DNA from: DATJLY01 sp963729295
GTDB taxonomy: Bacteria; Pseudomonadota; Alphaproteobacteria; ATCC43930; CGMCC-115725
NCBI GenBank assembly: GCA_963729295.1
Contig: CAVSNJ010000029.1
Coordinates: forward strand, 1-64,000
Direction of reading: 5' to 3'
Length of the DNA stretch: 64,000 nt
Position numbers and translations under genes: made by a program
Part shown: positions 37,969-46,821 of the stretch, piece by piece
Layout: each line of letters starts with the position of its first letter
Position numbering within the stretch: position 1 is the first letter of the stretch
Notes under the pieces: generated by a model
Told to the model about the DNA's origin: nothing
The model's database searches: none
Seen by the model: only the letters and a program-made list of their open reading frames with translations

Positions 37969-38027
37969 TTTGTCGGCCTGAATTCGCTTGCGAGCGCCAC
38001 GGCACGGGGTCTAGACCCGGCGCCGCC

Positions 38028-38909
38028 ATGACCGGATCGAGCATCGAGACGATCGCCAACCTGCCGACGGTGCGGACGGTCGCGGCGTTGCGGCGCGAGG
38101 TCGACGGCTGGCGCGGGCAGCGGCTCAAAGTGGCGCTGGTGCCGACCATGGGGGCGTTGCACGAGGGCCATCTCGCGCTCGTGGCTCGGGCGCGAGCGCT
38201 GGCCGAGCGCGTCGTCGCGAGCCTCTTCGTCAATCCGGCGCAGTTCGGCCCAAACGAGGATTTCGTACTCTATCCGCGCGAAGAGGCAGCCGACGCCGCG
38301 AAGTTGGCTGCGGCTGGCTGCAATCTCCTTTACGCGCCGGGCGTTGCCGAAATCTATCCGCCGGGCTTCGCCGTGACGATCGATCCGGGACCGCTCGCCG
38401 GGCGTCTCTGCGGACGCTTTCGCCCCGGCCATTTCAAGGGCGTCGCGACGGTGGTGACGAAGCTGCTGCTCGAGGCGCGGCCCGACATCGCCTGCTTCGG
38501 CGAGAAGGATTACCAGCAGCTTCAGATCATCCGCCGCGTCGTGCGCGATCTCGATATTCCCGCGCAGATCGAAGGCGTGCCGACCGTGCGCGAGGCGGAT
38601 GGGCTGGCACTCTCCTCGCGCAACGCCTATCTCACGCCGGCCGAGCGCAGGGTGGCACCCGCGCTCCACCGTACGCTCACCGATATGGCCGCCCGCGTGC
38701 GCACAGGCACACCACCGCGCGAAGCGGAAGCCGCCGGCGCTGCCGCGCTTCGCGATGCTGGCTTCACGGCGGTCGATTATGTCGAAGTGTGCGATGCCCT
38801 GACGCTCGATCCGATCGCGCGTCTTGACCGGCCGGCGCGCGCACTCGCCGCAGCGCGGCTCGGCACGACCCGGCTCATCGACAATCTGCCGATCGAACCG
38901 ATGCGATAG
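38028..38909 (+). CDS. panC: Pantothenate synthetase PanC
   Basis: Joins pantoate and beta-alanine with ATP to make pantothenate (vitamin B5, CoA precursor). 293 residues. Motifs: VPTMGALHEGHLALV (HIGH-like, residues 39-53), FVNPAQFGPNEDF, YPPGFAVTIDPGPLAGRLCG, RPGHFKGVATVVTKL, CFGEKDYQQLQIIRR and LSSRNAYLTPAER. ATG 38028 is chosen as the only start giving normal family length. panB is not adjacent. No clear Shine-Dalgarno sequence. Confidence 0.97.
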   Translation: MTGSSIETIANLPTVRTVAALRREVDGWRGQRLKVALVPTMGALHEGHLALVARARALAERVVASLFVNPAQFGPNEDFVLYPREEAADAAKLAAAGCNLLYAPGVAEIYPPGFAVTIDPGPLAGRLCGRFRPGHFKGVATVVTKLLLEARPDIACFGEKDYQQLQIIRRVVRDLDIPAQIEGVPTVREADGLALSSRNAYLTPAERRVAPALHRTLTDMAARVRTGTPPREAEAAGAAALRDAGFTAVDYVEVCDALTLDPIARLDRPARALAAARLGTTRLIDNLPIEPMR

Positions 38910-38918
38910 CCAAGCGGA

Positions 38919-40841
38919 TCAGCTCCGGGCGACGGCCTGGAGCGGCGGCGCCGCGCGCCGTTCGTATTCCGGAACGAGCGAAGCAAGAAGCGCCAGCGCA
39001 CGTTCGTCGTGCCCCTCGCACGCCTGATCGATGAGCTCGTCTAAAAGCCGTTGCAGCACCGCGTAATCGATCGTTCGGGGCGCGGCGAGCAGAATACCCT
39101 GGGACTTCGTCGGCAGCGGCGGCTCGCCCGGATGGAACAGCTCCTCCTTGAGCTTTTCGCCGGGTCGCAAACCAATGAACTCGATCGCGACGTCGTGTCC
39201 GGGCTTCAAGCCCGCGAGCCGGATCATCTGCTCGGCGAGATCGACGATCTTGATCGGCTGTCCCATGTCGAGGACGTAGATATGGCCGCGCTCGGCGTCC
39301 GCCATGCCGAAGGCCGAGGCTTGCAGCACAAGCTCGACCGCCTCGCGCACCGTCATGAAAAAGCGCGAGATATCGGGATGGGTGACCGTGAGTGGGCCGC
39401 CGTTTTCGAGCTGGCGCTGAAACAGCGGGACGACGGAACCGGTCGAGCCCAACACATTGCCGAAGCGCACAGTGAGAAAGCGCGTGCCAGGGGCGCGCTT
39501 AGCTTCGCCCACGTCGAGCGCTTGGCAAATGCTTTCGGCCACTTTCTTCGAGGCGCCCATGACGCTTGTCGGATTGACTGCCTTGTCGGACGAGATCATG
39601 ACCATGGCGCGAACGCCCGAAGCGCGGCAAGCTTCGGCGACATTGCGCGTGCCGAGCACGTTGGTGAGGATGCCCTCGCACGGATTGGCCTCGACGATCG
39701 GCACATGCTTCAAGGCGGCGGCATGGAAGACGAGTTCGGGCCGCTCGCCGGCCATGACGTCGTCGACGCGGCGCCGGTCGCGTACATCGCCGACGAGCGT
39801 GACGCGCGCCACTTCGGGGAAACGCTCGCCGATCTCGCGGTCGATGCCATAGAGCGCGAATTCGCCATTGTCGAGGAGCGCGAGGCGCGCCGGCCCGAAT
39901 GCCGCGATCTGGCGCGTCAGCTCCGATCCGATCGTGCCGCCGGCGCCGGTCACGAGCACGCGACGGCCAGCGATCAACGCCTTCATGCTGACGCGGTCGA
40001 GCACGGCCTGCGACCGGCCCAAAAGATCCTCGATCGCAATCGGCTCGATCGGTCGCGGATCGTCCTCGCGCGTCGATTGGAAATCGGTGAGCCGCGGCAG
40101 CCGCGCCAGCGAAATGCCAAGTTCGTCCGCGAGGTCGAGCAAGCGCCGCACCACGGGGCCGTCGAGCGAGCGGGCGCTGATGATGAGCCGCTGCGGCCGC
40201 TCGTCGCGCCGCGACAGCAACTCGACGACCGAGCGCACGTCGCCGATCGTGCCGAGCACCGGCACGCCGGCGATTTCGCGCCCGACGCGCACCTCGCTGT
40301 CGGAGACGAGGCCGACGACGCGATAGGACCGCGCCGGATCGCGCTGCGTCGCGCGGATGAAAAGATCGGCGTCCTCGCGCGCGCCGATCACAAGGACCGG
40401 GATCGAGGTATGGCTCGCGCGCTCGAGCAGATGATCGAGATTACGGTCCTTGAAGACGCGATAGGCGAACCGCGGACCGCCCAGCATCGCCGTTAGCAAA
40501 AGCCAGTTGATGCCGACGAGCGAGCGCGGCAAATCATCGAGCCGCGTCGCCACGAACATCAGCGGAAAGAAGATGAGAATGACGAATGTCGCCGCGCGCA
40601 ACAGCGACAGGAGATCCGGCAGCGAGGCAAAGCGCCAGATGCCGCGATAGAGCCCGGTCCACAAAAAGACGGCGCCCGCCGTCACGGCGAAAGCGGCGTC
40701 GTAGCTCAGGATGAGGCCAGGCCTGTAGTGCCAGATCGCGTCGCCGACGCGGAGATAGAATGAGAAGATGAAGGAAAGCGCGGCCATGACCACGTCATGA
40801 GCGAACGCGGCCCAGGCCCTGCTTCCCATTCGCGCGCGCAT
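38919..40841 (-). CDS. WbpM/CapD-type nucleotide-sugar 4,6-dehydratase (membrane-anchored)
   Basis: 640 residues from ATG 40841. The N-terminal third has several membrane helices (AHDVVMAALSFIFSFYLRVG, AVFLWTGLYRGIWRF). A CoA-binding-like domain follows (SIPVLVIGAREDADLFIRAT), then the SDR catalytic domain with GRRVLVTGAGGTIGSELTRQ, ELVFHAAALKHVPIVE and SSDKAVNPTSVMGASKKVAE, where Met replaces the usual catalytic Tyr as in the WbpM family. These enzymes convert UDP-GlcNAc to the 4-keto-6-deoxy sugar used for QuiNAc or FucNAc in O-antigen. It fits the neighbouring reductase and initiating transferase genes. Confidence 0.92.
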   Translation of the reverse strand: MRARMGSRAWAAFAHDVVMAALSFIFSFYLRVGDAIWHYRPGLILSYDAAFAVTAGAVFLWTGLYRGIWRFASLPDLLSLLRAATFVILIFFPLMFVATRLDDLPRSLVGINWLLLTAMLGGPRFAYRVFKDRNLDHLLERASHTSIPVLVIGAREDADLFIRATQRDPARSYRVVGLVSDSEVRVGREIAGVPVLGTIGDVRSVVELLSRRDERPQRLIISARSLDGPVVRRLLDLADELGISLARLPRLTDFQSTREDDPRPIEPIAIEDLLGRSQAVLDRVSMKALIAGRRVLVTGAGGTIGSELTRQIAAFGPARLALLDNGEFALYGIDREIGERFPEVARVTLVGDVRDRRRVDDVMAGERPELVFHAAALKHVPIVEANPCEGILTNVLGTRNVAEACRASGVRAMVMISSDKAVNPTSVMGASKKVAESICQALDVGEAKRAPGTRFLTVRFGNVLGSTGSVVPLFQRQLENGGPLTVTHPDISRFFMTVREAVELVLQASAFGMADAERGHIYVLDMGQPIKIVDLAEQMIRLAGLKPGHDVAIEFIGLRPGEKLKEELFHPGEPPLPTKSQGILLAAPRTIDYAVLQRLLDELIDQACEGHDERALALLASLVPEYERRAAPPLQAVARS

Positions 40842-40965
40842 GTTCGCCACTGCCGGCACGTTAGAAAACCGGCCTCGATGCGGCAAGCGAAATGCGCTCG
40901 AAGAGAGACTTCGGCGCGCCTTTCCGAGTATGGTTCGGCCGAGCCTCGCGGAGCTGCGCGCCCAC

Positions 40966-41766
40966 ATGCTTTACGACTTCAGCAAGATTATCGAGCCGGT
41001 GGCCGAGCCGAGCAATTTCCTCGTTATTTTGCTCGCCGCCGGGGCGCTGCTCTTCGTCATGGGCCGGCGGCGAAGCGGCGGATGGCTCGTCGGATTCGTG
41101 ACCGTGGCCATGCTTCTCCTTACGATCTTTCCGGTTGGGCAATGGGCAATTGCGCCGCTCGAAAACCGGTTTCCCCCGGTCGCCCTGCCGCAACGGATCG
41201 ACGGCATCGTGCTCCTTGGCGGCGCCGTGCGGATCGCCGATACGCTCGCCCATGGCCAGCCCGCCCTTAATGAAATGGCGCCACGCATCACGGAAACGCT
41301 GGCGCTGTCGCGACGCTACCCCGACGTGCCGGTCGTCATCTCGGGTGGCGATCCCGCGCTCACGAGCCGCGGCGCGAGCGAGGCACAGATCACTCGCTCG
41401 CTGCTCATTTCGCTGGGGCTCGATCCGCGCCGCATCCTGACCGACGACCGCTCGCGCAACACTTACGAGAATGCCGTCGATTCCAAGGCGCTCGCCAAGC
41501 CCGAACCGGAACAGGCCTGGGTGCTCGTTACATCGGCCAATCACATGCCGCGCGCGATGGACTGTTTCCGCCATGTTGGATGGAACATGATTCCCGACCC
41601 GGTCGATTACGAGACGAGCGGAGACTTGTTATCGTTCTCTTTCGATGGCAACGCGCTCGTGCTCGACACAGCCCTCCACGAATGGCTCGGACTCGTTGCC
41701 TATCGACTGCTGGGCCGCATCGACTCCTTCTTTCCCGCGCCCAACTCCTCGACGAGTGTGCGATAG
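40966..41766 (+). CDS. YdcF/ElyC family membrane protein (DUF218)
   Basis: 266 residues from ATG 40966; ATG 40930 is an alternative. Two N-terminal membrane segments (NFLVILLAAGALLFVM, LVGFVTVAMLLLTIF) are followed by the DUF218 domain: RIDGIVLLGGAVR, VVISGGDPALTSRGASEA, LTDDRSRNTYENAVDSKAL and WVLVTSANHMPRAMDCF. ElyC and SanA of this family affect envelope and peptidoglycan or lipid-carrier homeostasis, in keeping with the O-antigen genes around it. Its last 67 bp overlap the convergent glycosyltransferase gene. Confidence 0.88.
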   Translation: MLYDFSKIIEPVAEPSNFLVILLAAGALLFVMGRRRSGGWLVGFVTVAMLLLTIFPVGQWAIAPLENRFPPVALPQRIDGIVLLGGAVRIADTLAHGQPALNEMAPRITETLALSRRYPDVPVVISGGDPALTSRGASEAQITRSLLISLGLDPRRILTDDRSRNTYENAVDSKALAKPEPEQAWVLVTSANHMPRAMDCFRHVGWNMIPDPVDYETSGDLLSFSFDGNALVLDTALHEWLGLVAYRLLGRIDSFFPAPNSSTSVR

Positions 41767-42875
41767 AGCGATTGCGTGGCGGCGCCGACCGCTTCGTCGG
41801 AAAAGCCCTGCTCGACGATGCGGCGGCTCGCGGCGCCGAAGCGGCGGCGGAGCGCCTCGTCCCGCGCAAGCGTCTCGAGCGCAGTAGCGAGCGCTGCCGC
41901 ATCGCCGGGCGGAACGAGCAGCGCGTTCTCGCCCTGACGCGCGATCGCGCGTGTGCCGGGCACGTCGGTCGCGACAATCGGCCGAGCCATCGCCGCAGCC
42001 TCCAGAAGACTTTTGGGCAACCCTTCGCCGCCCAGCGACGCCAGCACCGCGACGTGCGCACCTGCCCAGACCTGCGCGATGTCGCCGACATGGCCCAACA
42101 TCGAAATGCCCGGAAGCGTCCGCCAGCGCGCAAGCGTCGCGTCGTCGATGGCGCTGGGATTCTCCGGATCGGACGCCCCGGCGAGAACGAGCCTCGCGTC
42201 GAAGCCCCGCGCACGCAAAACCTGGTGTGCCGCGACGAGACGATCGACGCCCTTGATGGCGATCATACGGCCGGCATAAGCGAAAACGATGGGGCCTTCC
42301 GGCTCCGCCGCCGGCCGGTAGCGCGCGAGCTCGATGCCCGAGCCTTCGATCATGGCGATGCGCCAGGCCGCGCCGGGCCGAAGCGCCGCAAGGTCACGCC
42401 GGTCCTCTTCGTTCTGTACGATCACGCGGCAGCCCGTTCGCAGCAGCACGACGGGCCACAGCATCCGCGTCACGCGCGCAACAAGGCGAGCACGATATGA
42501 GCCCGCGCTCGCGAGATAGCCTCCGCCGGCGATCATGCTGATGACACCCGGAACGCGCGCGAGGCGCGCCGCGATACCGCCGAGAAGCGCGGGCTTCAGC
42601 GCCACGTGATGCACGATGAGGGGACGCTCGCGTCGGTAGAGGCGATAGATCTCGGCAATCGCGGCAAGGCTCGCGAGCGGGCCAATGCTGCGCCGGCGCC
42701 ACGACAGCGGATGGAGCGCGAAGCCCGCGGCGCGGATCCGCTCTCCATGCGCCGTCACGCGAGTTGCGACCGAGACATCGAAGCCCGCATCTTGCGCCGC
42801 GCGCGCCATCGGCAGGCGATGCGACCAGAAATACCAGTCCTCGGTGACGAGGAAAATGAGCTTGGCCCGTGCCAT
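41700..42875 (-). CDS. GT4-family glycosyltransferase
   Basis: 391 residues, GT-B fold. N-terminal domain AKLIFLVTEDWYFWSHRLPMA, APLIVHHVALKPALLGGIAARLA-like region and GVISMIAGGGYLAS; C-terminal GT4 domain with FAYAGRMIAIKGVDRLVAAH, VWAGAHVAVLASLGGEGLPK and SLLEAAAMARPIVATDVPGT. The EGLPKSLLEAAA nucleotide-sugar loop is intact. Downstream of the SDR epimerase/reductase and the WecA-like gene on the same strand, so it probably adds the second sugar of the O-antigen unit. Convergent overlap with the DUF218 gene. Confidence 0.92.
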   Translation of the reverse strand: MARAKLIFLVTEDWYFWSHRLPMARAAQDAGFDVSVATRVTAHGERIRAAGFALHPLSWRRRSIGPLASLAAIAEIYRLYRRERPLIVHHVALKPALLGGIAARLARVPGVISMIAGGGYLASAGSYRARLVARVTRMLWPVVLLRTGCRVIVQNEEDRRDLAALRPGAAWRIAMIEGSGIELARYRPAAEPEGPIVFAYAGRMIAIKGVDRLVAAHQVLRARGFDARLVLAGASDPENPSAIDDATLARWRTLPGISMLGHVGDIAQVWAGAHVAVLASLGGEGLPKSLLEAAAMARPIVATDVPGTRAIARQGENALLVPPGDAAALATALETLARDEALRRRFGAASRRIVEQGFSDEAVGAATQSLYRTLVEELGAGKKESMRPSSR

Positions 42876-42882
42876 CGCGGCC

Positions 42883-43809
42883 TCAGCCGGCTTCGCTCAG
42901 ATACGCGCGACACGTCGCGGCGATAGAGTCCGCGAGCGCGATGCGCGGGCGCCAGTCTAGCGTGCGACGCGTCGGCTCGTCATCGACCGTAAGAGTTTCG
43001 AGGAGCCGCTCGGCCGCCTCGCCACGGCCGGCAAGCCGCGCGGCAACGCGCACAACCGACGGCGGACAAGGAAAGAGGCGGGCGGAGCGACCCATCGCCG
43101 GTGCGATGAGGCGCACGAGCTCGGCGGTCGACAGATCGCGCTCGTCGCGCAGAACGAATGCGCGGCCCGACGCGCGAGGATCGTCGAGTGCGATCTCGAC
43201 GAGATCGAGCAGGTTTTCGAGGAAGACGAGGCTGCGGCGATTGTCGATACTCGCGAGCGGCAGCGGCACGCCGCTCGCGACAAGGCGCAGCAGCGCGCGA
43301 AAGTTCGCTTTGACGCCTGGGCCATAGACGAGGGGCGGCCGTAGCACGACGAGCGCGTCTCCGGCCTCGCCCATCGCCTGCTCGATCGCCGCCTTGGCGC
43401 GGCCATAGGGATCGGCCGGATTGAGCGGATCGCTCGCGCGAAAGCGGCCGATGCTGCCGTGCGCCTTGACCGAGCTGAGGAGCACGATGCGCCGGATTCC
43501 CGCCTTGCGCGCGGCCGCGGCAAGCACGCGGGAGGTTGCGGCCTCGCCTTCGATCCAGGCGTGGCCCTGCTCGGGCGGCGCATGCGCGCGGTTCGCGAGA
43601 TGCACGACCGCATCGGCATCGGCAAGAAGCGCCGGCCAGTCCGTCGCCGCGCTGAGCGTGCCCGTCGCGCGGAGCTCGACACTTGCGGCAAATGCGGTCG
43701 CACCGCGTGGGGCCGCGATGACGCGCCGGCCGCGCGCAGCAAGCCGCGCGACCAGCGGCCGGCCGATGAAGCCGCCGGCGCCGAGCACCAGCACGCCGGG
43801 GCTAGCCAC
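42883..43809 (-). CDS. NAD-dependent epimerase/reductase (SDR, WbpV/WreQ-like)
   Basis: 308 residues, extended SDR. Nucleotide motif VLVLGAGGFIGRPLVARL, ADAVVHLANRAH, RRIVLLSSVKAHG and the catalytic Tyr-Lys pair in PYGRAKAAIEQAM. In the setting of a WbpM-type dehydratase and a WecA-like initiating transferase it is best explained as the C4 reductase making UDP-QuiNAc (WbpV/WreQ type) rather than a galactose epimerase. It overlaps the upstream WecA-like gene by 8 bp and is followed by a GT4 gene after 7 bp. Confidence 0.87.
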   Translation of the reverse strand: MASPGVLVLGAGGFIGRPLVARLAARGRRVIAAPRGATAFAASVELRATGTLSAATDWPALLADADAVVHLANRAHAPPEQGHAWIEGEAATSRVLAAAARKAGIRRIVLLSSVKAHGSIGRFRASDPLNPADPYGRAKAAIEQAMGEAGDALVVLRPPLVYGPGVKANFRALLRLVASGVPLPLASIDNRRSLVFLENLLDLVEIALDDPRASGRAFVLRDERDLSTAELVRLIAPAMGRSARLFPCPPSVVRVAARLAGRGEAAERLLETLTVDDEPTRRTLDWRPRIALADSIAATCRAYLSEAG

Positions 43810-44785
43810 GGCGTGCCCGCCAGTTGAGCAGATATAGGAGGAGCGCCACCGCGCCTATGGCAAGCACGAGTGCAAGCAACGGATGCGCCACCGCGAGGAG
43901 CGCGAGCGCGACGAGCGCCGCATCGGCAGCGAGGACCAGCCGCGCGACGGCGGCGTGATCGCCGCCGGGGCCAAGGGCGCGCTGGTAGAAATGTTCGCGG
44001 TGCGCCTGCCAGAATGGCGCGCGCCGAATGACACGGCGACCAAGAGTGATGGAAGCATCCGCAAGATAATAGAGCGGCAGGATCAGCGCCGGTGCCCAAA
44101 GCCCTTGCGCCGCCGCAAACAGCAGCAGCCAGCCAAAGAGAAATCCGAGCGGCACGCTGCCGACATCGCCGAGGAAGATTTGTGCCGGGTGCCAGTTCCA
44201 GCGCAGGAATCCCAACGCCGCCGCAGCGGCGACGAGGGCGAGCGCGGCGGCGGTGTCGTACGATCCCGCGAACACGACGGCAAGGCCGATGCCAAGCGCC
44301 GTCGTCTCGACGCCGGCAATGCCGTCAATCCCATCCATGAAATTGTAGAGCTCGACGAACCACAGCCACAGAACCGCCGCCGCCGCATGGTCGAGTATGG
44401 GCGGCAGCGCGCCCTGAAAAACGGGCGCGTCCGGCAGGGCGAAGAGACCGGCGAGCACGGCGACGGCATGCGCGCCGAGTCGGATCGGCACCGGCAGACT
44501 GCCGCGGTCGTCGCGCCAGGAGAGGATTGCGAGTGCCGCCGCCGCCGCGAGAACCACGAGCGTCCCGCGCGGCGCGTTCTGCCAGGCGAGTGCGAGCCAG
44601 CCGAGGGCAAGCGCCGGCATGACCGCCAGGCCGGCGCCGCGCGGCACCGGAACCTGATGCGACGAGCGCGCGACCGGCCGATCGAGGATGGCGTGCGCGG
44701 AAAGCCAACCGCGCAGCGCGCCGGTCAGTAGCCAGCTTGCCGCGAACACGCAGACCGCGACGAAAACCGCCCACCCCCAAGCCAT
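43802..44785 (-). CDS. WecA/WbpL-type undecaprenyl-phosphate glycosyl-1-phosphate transferase
   Basis: 327 residues, polytopic (about 9-11 hydrophobic segments). Family marks: ILDRPVARSSHQVPVPRGAG near the N-terminus, WFVELYNFMDGIDGIAGVET with the catalytic DG(I)D motif, WHPAQIFLGDVGSVPLGFLF with LGDxGS, and a C-terminal His/Arg loop (RRVIRRAPFWQAHREHFYQR). Such enzymes start O-antigen or capsule assembly by moving HexNAc-1-P to undecaprenyl phosphate. First gene of the minus-strand group WecA-like / SDR / GT4. Confidence 0.93.
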   Translation of the reverse strand: MAWGWAVFVAVCVFAASWLLTGALRGWLSAHAILDRPVARSSHQVPVPRGAGLAVMPALALGWLALAWQNAPRGTLVVLAAAAALAILSWRDDRGSLPVPIRLGAHAVAVLAGLFALPDAPVFQGALPPILDHAAAAVLWLWFVELYNFMDGIDGIAGVETTALGIGLAVVFAGSYDTAAALALVAAAAALGFLRWNWHPAQIFLGDVGSVPLGFLFGWLLLFAAAQGLWAPALILPLYYLADASITLGRRVIRRAPFWQAHREHFYQRALGPGGDHAAVARLVLAADAALVALALLAVAHPLLALVLAIGAVALLLYLLNWRARRG

Positions 44786-44891
44786 CGGCCGGTGATAGGC
44801 GAGCGCAGAGCGTCCTGCAACGCCGGGCGCACCCGGCGCTACGACGCCGCTTCGGGCCTGGCGCTCATCGCACTTTGAAGAGGAACAGCGG

Positions 44892-45440
44892 CTAGTCGGC
44901 CGCTTCGACGGTCCAGAGCGGCAGGCCGGCGGCGATTTCGGTCCGGCAGAGCGTCACGGTGTCGAAACGGGAATCACCCATTTTCGTGATGTTTTGCCGG
45001 ACGTCGCGGCAGACATGGCCGCGCAGCGAGCGAAAGACATCGTCGACCGCGACGGCGCTGCCGTCGGCGGTGAGCGCGTGCGCGCCGTCCTGCGACCGCC
45101 ACTTGACGGCAACGCCCGTCCCGCCCGTGGCGGCCTGTTCGCTGGCCACGGCAAGGTCCTTGCGCTCGGCAAAGGTGAGCCACGTCTTGAGGGCTGGAGC
45201 GACCACGAGGTCGACGGATTTGTCGGGAATCTCGGCGAGTCCCGGGCCGGCGAGAAGCGCGCCCGAAGGCCCGCCCGCGGTCACCGTCACGGCGGGCGGC
45301 GGCCGGTCGAGGAGCCGCCCGACAGGCGCCGGGTGATTGACCTCGGACTCGACGTTCTGCGCCGTCGAACTGACGCTCTGCGTCGCGGAGTTGAAGTCCT
45401 GGCTCAGGGACGAACAGGCGGCGAGTGCCGCCGCCGTCAT
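44892..45440 (-). CDS. Surface lipoprotein of the 17-kDa antigen-like type
   Basis: 182 residues from ATG 45440. The leader MTAAALAACSSLSQDF has a lipobox but is very short, so the true start may be upstream at an unusual codon. The C-terminal domain contains GHVCRDVRQNITK and VTLCRTEIAAGLPLWTVE, the paired Cys-Arg strands seen in rickettsial 17-kDa/RT0821-type surface proteins. Likely anchored to the outer membrane. Divergent from the Sel1-like gene, with 42 bp between starts. Confidence 0.65.
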   Translation of the reverse strand: MTAAALAACSSLSQDFNSATQSVSSTAQNVESEVNHPAPVGRLLDRPPPAVTVTAGGPSGALLAGPGLAEIPDKSVDLVVAPALKTWLTFAERKDLAVASEQAATGGTGVAVKWRSQDGAHALTADGSAVAVDDVFRSLRGHVCRDVRQNITKMGDSRFDTVTLCRTEIAAGLPLWTVEAAD

Positions 45441-45482
45441 CGCCAGCGCCGCACGGGTGCCGGCTCGGCTATAATGGCCGCC

Positions 45483-45956
45483 ATGCGATCGCTCATTCTC
45501 GCGGCAGGGTTCGTCGCGCTCGCGGCCTATCCGGCGCGCGCACAGTTCTACGATCTCGACGGCACCTATCATTGCGTGACCGCGCCCGACGATGCCTGCG
45601 CCAAGACCGAATCCGACACGCCGGCGCAGGCGCTCCCACTGGCCAAGGAGGAACCGGAAGCGCCCACCTTCGCCGAGGCGATCGAGCACGTGAAGAAGCG
45701 CCGTCCGAGCGACGCCGACATGCGCCTTCTCGCCGCGCGCGCCGACGCCAAGGATGCGCGTGCGGTCGAGGTCATGGCGTGGTGCAAGCTGAACGGCATC
45801 GGCACCAAGGCCAATGCGGTCGACGCCTTCTGGCTCTACCACGAAGCGTCGGAGCTTGGCGTCGCCACCGCCAGGAGAAACGAGACCGCGATCTTCGAGC
45901 GGCGCCTCACCTCGGCGGAACGCCAGGAGGTGCTGACGAAGGAAAGCGCGAAGTGA
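45483..45956 (+). CDS. Secreted protein with a Sel1-like repeat (157 aa)
   Basis: Signal peptide MRSLILAAGFVALAAYPARAQ, then a short Cys-containing part (GTYHCVTAPDDACAKTES) and a helical region RAVEVMAWCKLNGIGTKANA and VDAFWLYHEASELGVATAR that resembles one Sel1/TPR-like repeat. Probably periplasmic. ATG 45474 is an alternative start. Function unknown; Sel1 proteins usually mediate protein contacts. Confidence 0.7.
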   Translation: MRSLILAAGFVALAAYPARAQFYDLDGTYHCVTAPDDACAKTESDTPAQALPLAKEEPEAPTFAEAIEHVKKRRPSDADMRLLAARADAKDARAVEVMAWCKLNGIGTKANAVDAFWLYHEASELGVATARRNETAIFERRLTSAERQEVLTKESAK

Positions 45957-46016
45957 GCGAGACATGACCCGGGACTCTGCACCGGGACCTGTAAAGGTCT
46001 CGTTAACCGACCGGCG

Positions 46017-46601
46017 ATGACGAACCGGTTCGGAGCCTATTACGACGCAACCGCCGGACGGCCGCCGCGCCCTACTCTTCTGGCGGCGCTCGAAAAGTTC
46101 GGGGATTTCGCGGGATCGGCCGTCGATCTCGGCTGTGGCGACGGCCGCGACACGATCGCGCTTTTGCACCGTGGCTGGTCGGTGCTCGCGATCGATGCCG
46201 AAGCGGATGCGATCGCCCGCCTCGAGGCACGCCAGGATCTGCCGCCGGAGCGCAAGCTCGAGACGCGGGTCGCGCGGGTCGAGGCGACGGAATGGGACGC
46301 GGCCGACCTCGTCACTGCGAGCTTCGCGCTGCCGCTTTTGGCGCCCGGCGAATTCGCGGCGGTGTGGCCGCGCGTGGTGCGCTCGCTCAGGCCCGGCGGC
46401 CGATTTGCCGGACAGCTTTACGGCGAGCGCGATGATTGGGCGGGCCGCCCCGGCATCACGTGCGTGAGCCGCGCCGAGGCGGAGCGATTGGTCTCAGATC
46501 TTGCCGTCGAGTTATTCGAGGAGGAGGAATCCGACGCCGTGACGCCGCGCGGCAAGCCGAAGCACTGGCATATCTTTCACGTCGTCGCGCGGCGCCGCTA
46601 G
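46017..46601 (+). CDS. SAM-dependent class I methyltransferase
   Basis: 194 residues. SAM-binding motif I VDLGCGDGRDTIALL at residues 36-50, acidic residue at the end of strand 2 (LAIDAEADAI), and SLRPGGRFAGQLYGERDDW downstream, as in TehB/methyltransferase 11-type small-molecule methyltransferases. Substrate unknown. No Shine-Dalgarno sequence is obvious. Confidence 0.88.
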   Translation: MTNRFGAYYDATAGRPPRPTLLAALEKFGDFAGSAVDLGCGDGRDTIALLHRGWSVLAIDAEADAIARLEARQDLPPERKLETRVARVEATEWDAADLVTASFALPLLAPGEFAAVWPRVVRSLRPGGRFAGQLYGERDDWAGRPGITCVSRAEAERLVSDLAVELFEEEESDAVTPRGKPKHWHIFHVVARRR

Positions 46602-46609
46602 CGGCGCAC

Positions 46610-46804
46610 TCAGCGCCAGCGGCGTCCGCCCCAATATCCGACGCCCACATCGACGCCGACCGGCGGCGGCCCGTAATAGTAGCCAGGCGCGTAATAGCCG
46701 GGCGCGTAGGCGTAGCCCGGAGGCGGAGGCGGCGCGACATAACATGCACTCAATGCGAAGAGCGCACACAACAGCACAAGCGGCTTCACAAGACGCTTCA
46801 ACAT
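46610..46804 (-). CDS. Small Tyr/Pro/Gly-rich lipoprotein (64 aa)
   Basis: Leader MLKRLVKPLVLLCALFALSAC with lipobox LSAC, then a low-complexity mature part of YAPGYYAPGYYYGPPP type ending GGRRWR. Such small Tyr/Pro-rich lipoproteins are common in Hyphomicrobiales envelopes but have no assigned role. It follows the 46822 gene after 17 bp in the same direction. Confidence 0.75.
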   Translation of the reverse strand: MLKRLVKPLVLLCALFALSACYVAPPPPPGYAYAPGYYAPGYYYGPPPVGVDVGVGYWGGRRWR

Positions 46805-46821
46805 GGGCTCGTTCCCACTGG

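Noticed and set aside
44892..46169. 425-codon version of the surface lipoprotein gene
   Set aside because: The upstream 240 codons are antisense to the Sel1-like gene and are Arg/Gly/Val shadow sequence. Only the part from 45440 looks real.
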